Source: Brevibacterium sp. XM4083 (GTDB taxonomy: Bacteria > Actinomycetota > Actinomycetes > Actinomycetales > Brevibacteriaceae). Taken from it: a stretch of DNA of 64,000 nucleotides. The notes under the pieces were generated by a model. It saw only the letters and a program-made list of their open reading frames with translations, was not told the DNA's origin and did not search any database. Shown one piece after another: positions 15,435 through 24,412 of this stretch; position 1 is the first letter of the stretch; each line of letters starts with the position of its first letter. Location of the stretch: positions 310,001 through 374,000 of the forward strand of contig NZ_VFYR02000001.1 in NCBI RefSeq assembly GCF_006489205.2. The letters run 5' to 3'. Made by a program: the position numbers and the translations under genes.

Positions 15435-15831
15435 ATGTCGACGAACGCCGTGACACCCGAATCGCTTGCCCTGCGCGAGCTGATCGACGTGAAACGTCAG
15501 GAGTTCGAGCAGCTGCTGACGAAGTTTTCTGCGACGAATCCGAGGTTGTTCGGGTCAGTCGCACGGGGAACCGCCGTCGAGGGAAGTGACATCGACATTC
15601 TCGTCGATATGGACCCTGCCGACGGGAATCTGCTGATGCGCATCTGGGCTCATGGAGGAGACCCGCATACTGTTGGGTCGAGACGACATCGACGTCTTTC
15701 CCGTTCAGCTGCTCAGGCGCTCGGTTTCGAAAACGGCCATTGATGACGCGGCGGCGTTGGACGTCACGGAGGGTCGAAGCTGTCAGGACGAGGAGCGCAT
15801 CGCCGACACCGCCGGAACCAGAAGTCCGTAA
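15435..15831 (+). pseudogene. Frameshifted MNT-domain nucleotidyltransferase (MntA-like antitoxin remnant)
   Basis: The first 70 codons encode the minimal nucleotidyltransferase fold with its active site GSVARG..EGSDIDILVDMD (the GSx10DxD pattern). Around 15637 the frame is lost. In the +1 frame the sequence continues as SGLMEETRILLGRDDIDVF and QLLRRSVSKTAI down to a TAA at 15829-15831, which matches the expected rest of an MntA protein. One extra base (or two missing) explains this. In intact HEPN-MNT modules MntA AMPylates and silences a HEPN ribonuclease; no HEPN gene lies on either side. It looks like a decaying orphan antitoxin, with lower GC than its neighbours. Confidence 0.7.
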
Positions 15832-15846
15832 GGACGCCGAGGCTCA

Positions 15847-16833
15847 TCAGAACTGTGCGAACACCTCGGCGGGGTCGACGTCGAAGCTCAGCGCCAGGGT
15901 CAGTGCGATCCGGGCCTTCCGCGCATCGAGGACGCCTGCGGGCAGGAGACCGGCCTCGAGCAGGCCGATCTCCCCGCCGATGTAACCGTATGTGCGGGTG
16001 AGGCTCGCCCCGGCCCCCGGTCGGGAGGCGAGGACGACGGGCATCTGTGCGCCGAGGCCGGTGACCGCGGGCACGAGATGCTCGGGCACGTGACCACCGC
16101 CGACCCCGGCGATGACCGCGCCGGCGAATCCCGCCTCGGCGAGGTGGGCGAACGTCTCCGCGGGCTCACCCATCCCCACCTCGACGAGCGCGACCGGGGC
16201 GATCGCCTCAGGGCGATCCCGCCGGGCGAACGGCGAGGTGAGCACGGCCGGGGCATGGGGGACCCGGACGACGTCCTCACTGATCCACCCGATCGCGCCG
16301 AGCACCGGACCGGACGAGAACGCCGCCGTCGACGACACGTGCGCCTTGCGGACATGCCGCGGATCGTGGATCTCGTCATTGAACACGAGCGTCACAGGCA
16401 GATGCCGCGCCTGCGGGGACAGCGCCGTCAGCGCTGCGGACCGGACGTTCGCGGGACCATCGGCACCGGGCAGGGTCGGATTGCGCATCGCACCGGTGAC
16501 GGCGATCGGCACCTCTGAGTCATTGAGCAGCGACAGCGCGAAGGCGCTCTCCTCGAGGGTGTCCGTGCCCTGCGTGAGGACGATGCCGTGCGCCTCGGTC
16601 TCCCGGGCGAGCTGCGCGACGTCGAGGAGCATGTCCAGGGTGACGTTCGCGCTCGAGACCTGCGCGACCTGCGTGAAATCCGTGCGCAGATCCGGCCAGA
16701 TCTCATCGAGACCCGCAGCCGCGGCGATCTCCGCACCGCTGAGAGCCGGGGCCACCCCTCCGCTGCCGTCAGCGGTCGAAGCGATGGTGCCGCCGAGCGC
16801 GGCGACGAGCAGATGAGGCGGCAGGTCAGACAT
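15847..16833 (-). CDS. L-asparaginase
   Basis: 328 residues with the two threonine motifs of the asparaginase/glutaminase family: VAALGGTIAST at the amino end (nucleophile Thr) and GIVLTQGTDTLEE near residue 85 (second Thr with Asp, plus a downstream Lys position). Later conserved segments are VTGAMRNPTLPGADGPAN and a C-terminal barrel domain with GVGGGHVPEHL. It hydrolyses asparagine to aspartate and ammonia. No signal peptide is seen, so it is probably cytosolic. The ATG at 16833 was preferred because it has both AGGAG and a TAGACT hexamer just upstream. It is divergent from jetA. Confidence 0.88.
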   Translation of the reverse strand: MSDLPPHLLVAALGGTIASTADGSGGVAPALSGAEIAAAAGLDEIWPDLRTDFTQVAQVSSANVTLDMLLDVAQLARETEAHGIVLTQGTDTLEESAFALSLLNDSEVPIAVTGAMRNPTLPGADGPANVRSAALTALSPQARHLPVTLVFNDEIHDPRHVRKAHVSSTAAFSSGPVLGAIGWISEDVVRVPHAPAVLTSPFARRDRPEAIAPVALVEVGMGEPAETFAHLAEAGFAGAVIAGVGGGHVPEHLVPAVTGLGAQMPVVLASRPGAGASLTRTYGYIGGEIGLLEAGLLPAGVLDARKARIALTLALSFDVDPAEVFAQF

Positions 16834-16840
16834 GCTCCTG

Positions 16841-16846
16841 AGTCTA
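16841..16846 (-). promoter_or_regulatory. -10 hexamer of the asparaginase gene
   Basis: TAGACT on the minus strand, 7 nt before the ATG at 16833. Confidence 0.4.
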
Positions 16847-16888
16847 GCGAGGCACGAGCCCCGATTTCCCCGCCCCGGCACCGCGCGG

Positions 16889-16894
16889 GACAAT
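16889..16894 (+). promoter_or_regulatory. Possible leaderless -10 of the Wadjet operon
   Basis: GACAAT lies 7 nt before the ATG at 16902. It differs from TANNNT at the first base, so it is weaker than the others. If real it excludes the alternative ATG at 16893. Confidence 0.3.
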
Positions 16895-16901
16895 GGAGGC
16901 C

Positions 16902-18365
16902 ATGTCCGCTCTGTCCTCCGCGCTCGCGTTCCGTCGCCTCATCGACGACAACGCGACCCTGCGCATGCTGCGGGCCGACAACCTCGCGATCATGGCCGCA
17001 ACCCTGGGCGGCCTCCTCGGCAGTCCGGGCAGCCGCCTGTCCACCGACGACGTCCACGAGGCGATCGACGCCGACCTCGAAGAGCTGCGCGACCACTTCG
17101 ACCTCGGCACCCGCACGGCGAAGGCCTACTGCGACGATTGGCGCCGGGCCGACATCATCATCCGCCGCCCTGCCACCGGCGCCCGCGGCGAGACCTACGA
17201 ACTCTCCGCGGCCGGCTTCGACGCGATCCGCATCCTCGAACAGCTGCGCACCCCGCCCCGCACAGCCACCGAATCCCGCCTCGTCGCCCTTGCCCAGGCC
17301 GTCCGCCAGCTCGCGATCGACACCGACCCCGACACCTCACGGCGCCTGCGCTCCCTCGAAGCCCAACGCGACCGCATCGACGCCGAGATCGCCCGCGTCC
17401 GCCGCGGCGACGCGATGTCGACCACGCTCGACCGCAGACGCGCAGGTGAGAGGGTCAGCGACATCCTCGGCCAGGCCCAGGGTCTGCCCGCCGACTTCGC
17501 CCGCGTCCGTGCCCGCTTCGAAGAGCTCAACCACGACCTGCGCACGAGCATCCTCAGCTCCGAGGACGCCCAGACCCACGTCCTCGACGATATCTTCCGC
17601 GGCGTCGACCTCATCGAATCCTCCGACGAGGGCCGCACCTTCACCGCGTTCTCCGGACTCGTCCGCGACCCCGAACAGTCCTCGGCCTTCGACGACGACG
17701 TCTCGGCGATCCTCGACCGCGACTTCGCCCGCTCCCTGCCCCTGGCCACCCGACGCACCCTGCGCGGACTCATGCGCGACATGAAGGACGGCAGCCGCGA
17801 GGTCCACAGCGCGCTGTCCGACTTCGCCCGCGGCCTGCGCCGCTACGTCCACTCCCACGAATTCCAGCGCGACCGTGTCATGCGCACCCTCCTCCAAGAC
17901 GCTCTCGCCGAGGCGGTGCCCGCCGCCCAGCAGCGCAAACCCTACGCGGACTCCGGGGTCGCCCTCGATCTCTCGACCGTGCCGATCTCCTCGCTCGGCG
18001 AGGTCACGCTGCACGACCCGGACGAATTCGACGCCGGCGTCGCCCTGAGCGCCGCCGGCGAATCGACCGTCGACCTCGGCGAGCTCATCCGCGTCGCCCG
18101 CGAATCCGAGATCGACTTCACCGAACTCACCGACAACGTCAACACCGCACTGGCCGGTGCCACCGACATCACCGTCGCCGAGGTGCTCGACCGCTTCCCC
18201 GCCAGCCAGGGCCTGGCGAGCGTGGTCGGGCTGGTCTCGCTGGCGACCACCCACGGCACCGTCGACCCCACCACCGCCGACGTCCTCACCTGGACCGGCA
18301 CCGACGGTGTGCCCCGCCGCGCGGCGACCCACCGCTGCCTCTTCACGAAGGAGATCCCCGTTTGA
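16902..18365 (+). CDS. jetA: Wadjet anti-plasmid system protein JetA (DUF3375)
   Basis: About 487 residues (an ATG 9 nt upstream is the alternative start). DUF3375 proteins are the kleisin-like subunit (MksF/EptA relatives) of the Wadjet SMC complex, which closes the ring formed by the JetC arms. Visible features are an amino-terminal winged-helix-like region (LRMLRADNLAIMAATLG, ELSAAGFDAIRIL), a long helical, Arg/Glu/Asp-rich middle (ERVSDILGQAQGLPADF) and a C-terminal domain ending in a block of beta structure. It is first in a tight operon: its TGA overlaps the jetB TTG start by 4 nt. Assignment comes mainly from the conserved DUF3375-DUF4194-SMC-DUF3322/2220 gene order. Confidence 0.88.
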   Translation: MSALSSALAFRRLIDDNATLRMLRADNLAIMAATLGGLLGSPGSRLSTDDVHEAIDADLEELRDHFDLGTRTAKAYCDDWRRADIIIRRPATGARGETYELSAAGFDAIRILEQLRTPPRTATESRLVALAQAVRQLAIDTDPDTSRRLRSLEAQRDRIDAEIARVRRGDAMSTTLDRRRAGERVSDILGQAQGLPADFARVRARFEELNHDLRTSILSSEDAQTHVLDDIFRGVDLIESSDEGRTFTAFSGLVRDPEQSSAFDDDVSAILDRDFARSLPLATRRTLRGLMRDMKDGSREVHSALSDFARGLRRYVHSHEFQRDRVMRTLLQDALAEAVPAAQQRKPYADSGVALDLSTVPISSLGEVTLHDPDEFDAGVALSAAGESTVDLGELIRVARESEIDFTELTDNVNTALAGATDITVAEVLDRFPASQGLASVVGLVSLATTHGTVDPTTADVLTWTGTDGVPRRAATHRCLFTKEIPV

Positions 18366-19204
18366 GCCAGGACGATCTGCACCGGGAGGAGATTCCGGCC
18401 GGCACCGAGGCGACCGCGACCGCCCGGGACGACGTGACCTCCCCTCGCACGGAGTTCGCCGATCCCGACGAGCAGCCGCTCGACGATCGGCCCGCCGGGA
18501 CCGGTCTGTGGTCGGGTGACACCGGTGCCCTCCACGAACGCACCCGCCGCGTCCTCCTCGAACTCCTCAAAGGCCCCTACGTCTCCGGTGCCCAGAACCC
18601 CGGCCTGTGGGCCGCGCTCATCGCCGATGAGACGAGTGTGCGCTCGCGCCTCCACGAACTCTTCCTCGACCTCGTCATCGACCCCGTCGACGAATTCGCG
18701 TTCACCCGGAAAGTCGTCACCGAGGAGATCGACGTCCCCAGCGCGGTCCGCAGCGAACGGCTCACCTTCATCGACACCGCGATGCTCCTCGTCCTCCGCC
18801 AGCTCCTCCTCGCCGCCCCCGGGGAACGGCGCGTCATCGTCGGCAAGGACGAGGTCTACGACTCCCTGATGATCTACCGCACCGGCGACGAATCGACGTT
18901 CCTCCGCAACCTCAACGGCGCGTGGGCGCGGATGTCGAACCGGCTGCGCGTCCTCCACAAGGTCGGCGACGAGCGCTTCGAGATCTCCCCGATGGTCCGC
19001 TTCCTCATCGACGAGGACCGCGTCCGCGAACTCGCCGCCACGTACCGGCGCATCGCCGCCGGCGAGGACGGCGGAGCCGGCGACGGTGATGAGGGAAGCG
19101 CCGAGGCGGTCGATCCTGCCCCAGACCCCGACACCACAGACCCCGACATCCCTGACCCCGACACCTCAGACCCCGACACCACCACCGAGGAGGACGCGGA
19201 ATGA
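18362..19204 (+). CDS. jetB: Wadjet anti-plasmid system protein JetB (DUF4194)
   Basis: 280 residues, the KITE (tandem winged-helix, MksE-like) subunit of the Wadjet complex. The core is residues 50-230, with TRRVLLELLKGPYVSGAQNP, a central FIDTAMLLVLRQLLLAA helix and LFLIDEDR-type strands near the end. It starts with TTG, overlapping the jetA stop as TTGA, which suggests termination-reinitiation coupling. The first 45 residues and the last 50 are acidic and low complexity. The tail repeats DPDT/DPDI units encoded by short direct repeats. The stop overlaps the jetC ATG (ATGA). Confidence 0.86.
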   Translation: MSQDDLHREEIPAGTEATATARDDVTSPRTEFADPDEQPLDDRPAGTGLWSGDTGALHERTRRVLLELLKGPYVSGAQNPGLWAALIADETSVRSRLHELFLDLVIDPVDEFAFTRKVVTEEIDVPSAVRSERLTFIDTAMLLVLRQLLLAAPGERRVIVGKDEVYDSLMIYRTGDESTFLRNLNGAWARMSNRLRVLHKVGDERFEISPMVRFLIDEDRVRELAATYRRIAAGEDGGAGDGDEGSAEAVDPAPDPDTTDPDIPDPDTSDPDTTTEEDAE

Positions 19205-22200
19205 ACGAGACCGACCTCCTCTCGATCCTGCCCGAGGACGCCCGCGGCTCGGTCTTCGACGGCGTCCCCGAACCCGACGCCGAGGTCACGGCCGCGCTGT
19301 CGGGGCAGTGGCGGCTCAGCCGCATCCAGCTCGCGAACTGGGGCACCTTCGACGGGGAGATCCACACGATCCCCGTCTCCCGGCAGGGCCAGCTCATCAC
19401 CGGACCCTCCGGTTCCGGGAAGTCGTCGCTGCTCGACGCGATCGCCTCGGTGCTCACGCCCGACAAATGGCTGCGCTTCAACGTCGCCGCCCAGACCGCG
19501 GGCGCGCGGACCGAGCAGCGGAGCATCATCAGCTACGTCCGCGGGGCCTGGACGCGGATGACCGACGCCGAGGAGGACCGCGTCGTCAGCCGCTACCTGC
19601 GCCCGCACGCGACGTGGAGCGGCATCGTCCTGCGCTTCGAGAACGAGATCGATCCGCCGGTGACGCTCGCCCGCCTGTTCTTCGTCAAGGGCAGCGGGAC
19701 GAAGAACTCCGACGTCTCCGACCTCTGCCTCCTCGACCGCTCCGGCATCGACCTGGCTGACCTGCAGGAATACGCGCTCGGCGGGATCCAGACCCGGGCG
19801 CTCAAGGCCGCCCACCCCGACGCCGTCATCACCTCGAACGGCGCCCACGGCCGGTTCTACGCCCGGATGCGCTCGCTCTTCGACATCGAACACGAATCCG
19901 CGCTCCAGCTCCTCCACAAGACGCAGTCGGCCAAGCACCTCGACAGCCTCGATCAGCTCTTCCGCGAGCACATGCTCGAACCGCCGGCGACCTTCGCCCT
20001 CGCCGACACCGCCGTTGATGAGTTCGGCGACCTCAAGGACGCCCACGAACACGTCGTCCAGCTCCGTCACCAGCGCGATCACCTCCTCGACCTGCGCGAC
20101 GCGGCGACCAGATACGACACCGCGCACGCCGCCGTCGCCGAGGTGCGCGAACTCGCCGCGAGCGTCATTCCGTTCCAGAAGCGTCGGGAGCTCGACCTCC
20201 TCGACGCCGAGCGCTCGACCCTTGATGAGCGCATCGCCACCCTCGACGCCGAGGCCGACGACGCCGACCGCACCCTGCGCGCCGCCGCCGACGACCTCAA
20301 GCGGGCCGAGCGCGCCGCCCTCGAGCTCGGCGGGTCGGAGACCGCGTTCCTCCACGAGAAGATCCGCGCCGGGGAGGAGACCCGCCGGACCGCGAAGAAC
20401 CGCTGGGAGTCCCTGCGCACGCAGTTGAGCGAGGCGGGCATCGACGACGCCCCGACGACCGCCGCCGAGTTCGCCGAACTCCAGGCCGAGATCGCCCGCA
20501 TCCTCGACGGATCAGAGGCCCCGGCGGGCCCGAGCCACGCCGACCACGACCGGTTCTCGAAAGCCCGCGCCCGCGTCGCCGCCGCCGAAGCCGCGATCAC
20601 CGCCCTGCGCCGCAGCGGCACCACCGTGCCCGGTCATCTCCTCGAGGTGCGCACGATGCTCGCCGAGGCGGTCGGCCTGCCCGAATCCGCGCTGCCCTTC
20701 GGCGCCGAGCTCATCGAGGTCAAACCCGAGCACGCCGCGTGGACGGGGGCGATCGAACGCGTGCTCCGCCCGCTCGCGCTCACGCTCCTCGTCCGCTCCG
20801 ACCACCTCGGCACGGTCCGATCCTGGGTCGACTCGCACCGGATCACGACCCGCCTCGTGTTCGAGGAGGTGCCGCAGACCGCTGCCTCCCCGCGCCCCGC
20901 GAAGAGCTCGATCTCCCTGGTCAACCGGGTGCGAGTGGCGGAGACCGGGGTCGGTGAGTGGGTGAGCTGGGCACTGTCGGAGCGCTACGACTACGCGTGC
21001 GTCGACCATCTGTCCAAGATGGACGACCACGTCAAGGCCGTGACGATCAACGGTCAGATCAAGACTTCGCGCACCCGGTACGAGAAGGACGACCGGCGCC
21101 GCATCGACGACCGTTCGCAGTGGGTGCTCGGGGACCGGGACGCGAAGCTCGAGGCCCTCATCGACGAACTCAATGCCGCCGAGGCGGACCTGCAGGCCGT
21201 GCGCACGATCGTCGAGACCGCCGAGGCCGACGTCGCGAAGGCGAACGAACGCCGGGGCCTCCTCGCCGGAGTCCGCCGACAGACGTGGCGCGACATCGAC
21301 ACCGACGGGGCGCAGAAGGAGATCGACACCCTCCAGGCGCGCCTCGACGAGCTCATGGCCGGCGACAGCGACCTCCAGGCCGCCAACCGCGCCCGCGACG
21401 AGGCGGAGACCGCCCTCGACGATGCGCGCACCCGCGCCGACGACGTGAGCTTCCGGCTGCGCACCGCCCGCGCCACCCGCGACGGCCTCGCCGCCGCGGC
21501 CGACGCCCTGCGGGAGGCGATCGCCGCCGGCGAGTACCCGGAGGTCTCAGCGGCCGTGGGCACGGCGCTCGAGGAGCGGTTCCGGGCGGTCAGGCGCAAG
21601 ATCACCCGCGACATCCTCGGCGACGTCGGACAGGCCGTCATGACCCAGCTGCAGGACGAACGGGACGCCGCCGCGGACCGGGCGACCGGGGCCGGACAGG
21701 ACGTCACCCGGCTGGCAGCGCAGTTCCAAGCGGCCTGGCCGTCCGCCTCGGCGAACCTCACCTCCGACGTCGAGGACCGGCAGGGCTTCCTCGACATGCT
21801 CGCCGAGATCCAGGCCCATGGTCTGCCCGAGCACGAAGGACGGTTCCTCGACCTGCTGCGGAAGCGCTCGCGGGATCTCATCGGTGAGCTGCGCGGGGAG
21901 ATCCTCGGGGCGCCGCGGGAGATCCAGGACCGCGTCGACCCGGTCAACTCCTCGCTGCAGCGGTCGGAGTTCGACACGGATCGCTTCCTCCACCTGCGCG
22001 TGAAGACCCGGCGGAGTGAGACGGTCAAGGCGTTCATGCGGGACCTCGCGACGATCTCCGAGGGCAGCTGGGGTGATGAGGACCTCGAGACGGCGGAGAT
22101 GAAGTACGAGCTCCTCGCCGACATCATGCGCCGGTTCGCCTCGAGCGAGCACATCGACCGCGTGTGGCGTACACAGTGCCTCGACACGCGGCTGCACGTG

Positions 22201-22839
22201 ACGTTCCTCGCCGAGGAGCTCGACCGCGACGGCACCCCGCAGGCGACGTACGATTCCGGGGCGGCGATGTCGGGCGGGCAGCAGCAGAAGCTCGTCGTCT
22301 TCTGTCTCGCGGCGGCACTGCGCTACCAGCTCGCCGATCCGGACGAACCGGTCGCGAAGTACGGCACGATCATCCTCGACGAGGCCTTCGACAAGGCGGA
22401 TTCGCGGTACACGCGGATGGCGCTCAACATCTTCGTCGAGTTCGGCTTCCACATGGTGCTCGCGACCCCGCAGAAGCTCCTCCAGACGATCGAGCCCTAC
22501 GTCGGCGCCGCCGCGGCGATTGACAACCCCACCCGCGCGAAGTCCGTCGTCGCGAACATGGTGTGGGAGACCGACGGGGATGGTGCTGTTGGGAAGGATG
22601 CTGGTGACGATGCCGACGGGGAGGGTGCTGATTCCGGCGCCGAGGCGGGGGAGGGCAACCCTGTCCTCGTCGAGTCCGGTGCGGCGGCCGAATCGGGTGC
22701 AACCGTGGAACCGGGTGTGAGCACCGAGGCCGATAAAGGCGCTGAGACTGATGAGGCTGCGGAGACGGTCGCGACAGCAGACGCTCTCGCGACAGGGGAG
22801 GCCATCGCGACCGGAGACGACGGGGTCGGCAGTCGATAG
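19201..22839 (+). CDS. jetC: Wadjet anti-plasmid system SMC-like ATPase JetC
   Basis: A 1212-residue SMC-type motor. Walker A GPSGSGKS is at residues 68-75, the ABC signature SGGQQQK near 1024 and Walker B TIILDEAFDKAD near 1056-1067. Long Ala/Glu/Arg-rich coiled-coil arms (about 290-480 and 660-800) flank a hinge-like region around 500-620. JetC dimers with JetA and JetB extrude DNA loops and present small circular DNA to the JetD nuclease, so the system blocks plasmid establishment. The last 85 residues are an acidic Gly/Ala/Glu/Asp tail with no known counterpart in the motor fold. The coding sequence overlaps jetB by 4 nt. Family length and motifs fit an intact protein. Confidence 0.92.
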   Translation: MNETDLLSILPEDARGSVFDGVPEPDAEVTAALSGQWRLSRIQLANWGTFDGEIHTIPVSRQGQLITGPSGSGKSSLLDAIASVLTPDKWLRFNVAAQTAGARTEQRSIISYVRGAWTRMTDAEEDRVVSRYLRPHATWSGIVLRFENEIDPPVTLARLFFVKGSGTKNSDVSDLCLLDRSGIDLADLQEYALGGIQTRALKAAHPDAVITSNGAHGRFYARMRSLFDIEHESALQLLHKTQSAKHLDSLDQLFREHMLEPPATFALADTAVDEFGDLKDAHEHVVQLRHQRDHLLDLRDAATRYDTAHAAVAEVRELAASVIPFQKRRELDLLDAERSTLDERIATLDAEADDADRTLRAAADDLKRAERAALELGGSETAFLHEKIRAGEETRRTAKNRWESLRTQLSEAGIDDAPTTAAEFAELQAEIARILDGSEAPAGPSHADHDRFSKARARVAAAEAAITALRRSGTTVPGHLLEVRTMLAEAVGLPESALPFGAELIEVKPEHAAWTGAIERVLRPLALTLLVRSDHLGTVRSWVDSHRITTRLVFEEVPQTAASPRPAKSSISLVNRVRVAETGVGEWVSWALSERYDYACVDHLSKMDDHVKAVTINGQIKTSRTRYEKDDRRRIDDRSQWVLGDRDAKLEALIDELNAAEADLQAVRTIVETAEADVAKANERRGLLAGVRRQTWRDIDTDGAQKEIDTLQARLDELMAGDSDLQAANRARDEAETALDDARTRADDVSFRLRTARATRDGLAAAADALREAIAAGEYPEVSAAVGTALEERFRAVRRKITRDILGDVGQAVMTQLQDERDAAADRATGAGQDVTRLAAQFQAAWPSASANLTSDVEDRQGFLDMLAEIQAHGLPEHEGRFLDLLRKRSRDLIGELRGEILGAPREIQDRVDPVNSSLQRSEFDTDRFLHLRVKTRRSETVKAFMRDLATISEGSWGDEDLETAEMKYELLADIMRRFASSEHIDRVWRTQCLDTRLHVTFLAEELDRDGTPQATYDSGAAMSGGQQQKLVVFCLAAALRYQLADPDEPVAKYGTIILDEAFDKADSRYTRMALNIFVEFGFHMVLATPQKLLQTIEPYVGAAAAIDNPTRAKSVVANMVWETDGDGAVGKDAGDDADGEGADSGAEAGEGNPVLVESGAAAESGATVEPGVSTEADKGAETDEAAETVATADALATGEAIATGDDGVGSR

Positions 22840-22879
22840 GGGTGCGAGCCGGGCTCGATTCGTTGCGGACAGTGCTCGG

Positions 22880-22885
22880 TAGGGT
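22880..22885 (+). promoter_or_regulatory. Leaderless -10 hexamer in front of jetD
   Basis: TAGGGT lies 6 nt before the ATG at 22892, inside the 52-bp jetC-jetD gap. It suggests that the nuclease gene can be transcribed apart from jetABC. Confidence 0.45.
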
Positions 22886-22891
22886 GAGGCC

Positions 22892-24235
22892 ATGATCGAT
22901 GTCGCCGAGGCGCGCCGGCTCGCCGAGAAGCGCCTGCGCACCCGGATGGGCCAGTGGGCAGGGGAGCAGGCGGTCCTCGCCGAGGTCGACGCTGTCCATG
23001 GCGGACGACCCGCCGAGGCGGAGCACGGCTCACCGGCATTCGAGCTCGGGCTCAAACCGCCGACCGAGAATCAGGTCTTGCGCGACCTCGCCGGCGCTGA
23101 GGCCTGGGTGCGGTCGTGGCGGGCCGCTGCGGCCGCACACCCTCTCGACCTCGACTGGCAGTCCCGTGCGTGGAAGTCCGTGGGCAGGCAGGACGTGCCG
23201 GTGCGGGTGCGGTTTCCGATGCCGGACGATGTTGCGGTGTTCGTCGGCGGAGGTGCGGAGCGTGACTGGCGGCGGCTCTCAGCGCGGGTGCGCGCGATCC
23301 GACAGCGGTGGCCGCAGACGAGCGGGCACTCCGCTGTTCCCGGCAGCGACGGCGTTCCCGAATCTGAGGGTGCCGAGACGACCGTGGGACCGGACGGGGT
23401 CGCAGAGGATCCGACTGAGGTCTCGGCTGCGGGCGAGTTCACGGCCGCTGCGCACGGCGGCGCGGGGGATCCGGGTGAGTTCACGGCAGTCGTGAGATCG
23501 CTGGCCAGGCGTCTTCTCGAACTCGGTGACGACGAGTTCGCCCAGGTCATCGATGTCGTCAGCTGGCTGGCGGAGAATCCGCTCGGCACGATGCGGCCTC
23601 GACAGCTGCCGATCCGCGGCGTCGACTCGAAATGGTTCGGCACGCACCGGGGACTTGTCCGCGCTCTGCTCTCACTGACGGGTGTCTCGGGTGGGCTCGA
23701 CATCCTCGACGCCGAGGCGCATGTGCGGTTGCGTCTCCTCGACCCGGCGATGGCGCTCGGTCCGCTGCGGGACCTCGCCGCCCCGGTCGACCAGCTGGCC
23801 CGGCTGGACCTCAAGCCGCGGACCGTGCTCATCGTCGAGAATCTCGAATCGGTGCTCGCCTTGCCCGATCGTCCCGGCACCGTCGCGATCCACGGATCCG
23901 GCTACACGGTCGGGGTCGTGGCACGGTTGGGATGGGCCGCCTCGGCGAGGGTCGTCTACTGGGGCGATCTCGACTCGCACGGATTCGCCATCCTCAACCG
24001 CCTGCGGGCGCATCTGCCCGGGGTGGAATCGCTGCTCATGGACGAGGACACGCTGCTGGCCCACCGCGATCTGTGGGTGCGGGAACCGACGCCGCATCGC
24101 GGGAGCCTGCCGGGCCTCACCGGGTCGGAGCGGCGGGCGCTCGACCGACTGCGCTCCGAAGGGGATGTGCGACTCGAGCAGGAGCGGATCCCCTGGGACA
24201 CGGCGCTCGCCGCCGTCGACGCGGCGCTGCGCTGA
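22892..24235 (+). CDS. jetD: Wadjet anti-plasmid system nuclease JetD (DUF3322 + DUF2220)
   Basis: A 447-residue Toprim-type nuclease that cleaves the circular DNA trapped by JetABC. The DUF3322 part (about 1-250) leads to a DUF2220/Toprim part with the catalytic glutamate strand VLIVENLESVLAL (about 312-324), the acidic GDLDSHG motif near 358-364 and SLLMDEDTLLAH. All expected acidic residues are present, so it should be active. Residues about 145-205 are a Gly/Glu/Thr/Ser low-complexity insertion that adds roughly 60 residues to the usual length. It is the only jet gene that does not overlap its upstream neighbour. Confidence 0.9.
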   Translation: MIDVAEARRLAEKRLRTRMGQWAGEQAVLAEVDAVHGGRPAEAEHGSPAFELGLKPPTENQVLRDLAGAEAWVRSWRAAAAAHPLDLDWQSRAWKSVGRQDVPVRVRFPMPDDVAVFVGGGAERDWRRLSARVRAIRQRWPQTSGHSAVPGSDGVPESEGAETTVGPDGVAEDPTEVSAAGEFTAAAHGGAGDPGEFTAVVRSLARRLLELGDDEFAQVIDVVSWLAENPLGTMRPRQLPIRGVDSKWFGTHRGLVRALLSLTGVSGGLDILDAEAHVRLRLLDPAMALGPLRDLAAPVDQLARLDLKPRTVLIVENLESVLALPDRPGTVAIHGSGYTVGVVARLGWAASARVVYWGDLDSHGFAILNRLRAHLPGVESLLMDEDTLLAHRDLWVREPTPHRGSLPGLTGSERRALDRLRSEGDVRLEQERIPWDTALAAVDAALR

Positions 24236-24412
24236 TTCCGCGCTGCACTGATTCGGCCCCGGGGAGCCGCCTGCCGTGGGCGCTCTTCTCTTGGCCCCTG
24301 CCTGAATGATTCCGACGTCTCAACGTCGTGTAGCGTATCTCGAGGTTCAATGAATGCAGAGTGAACCACAACGGAACAATCGGTGAACTTCGGATAGGTG
24401 ACGATAATCGGC

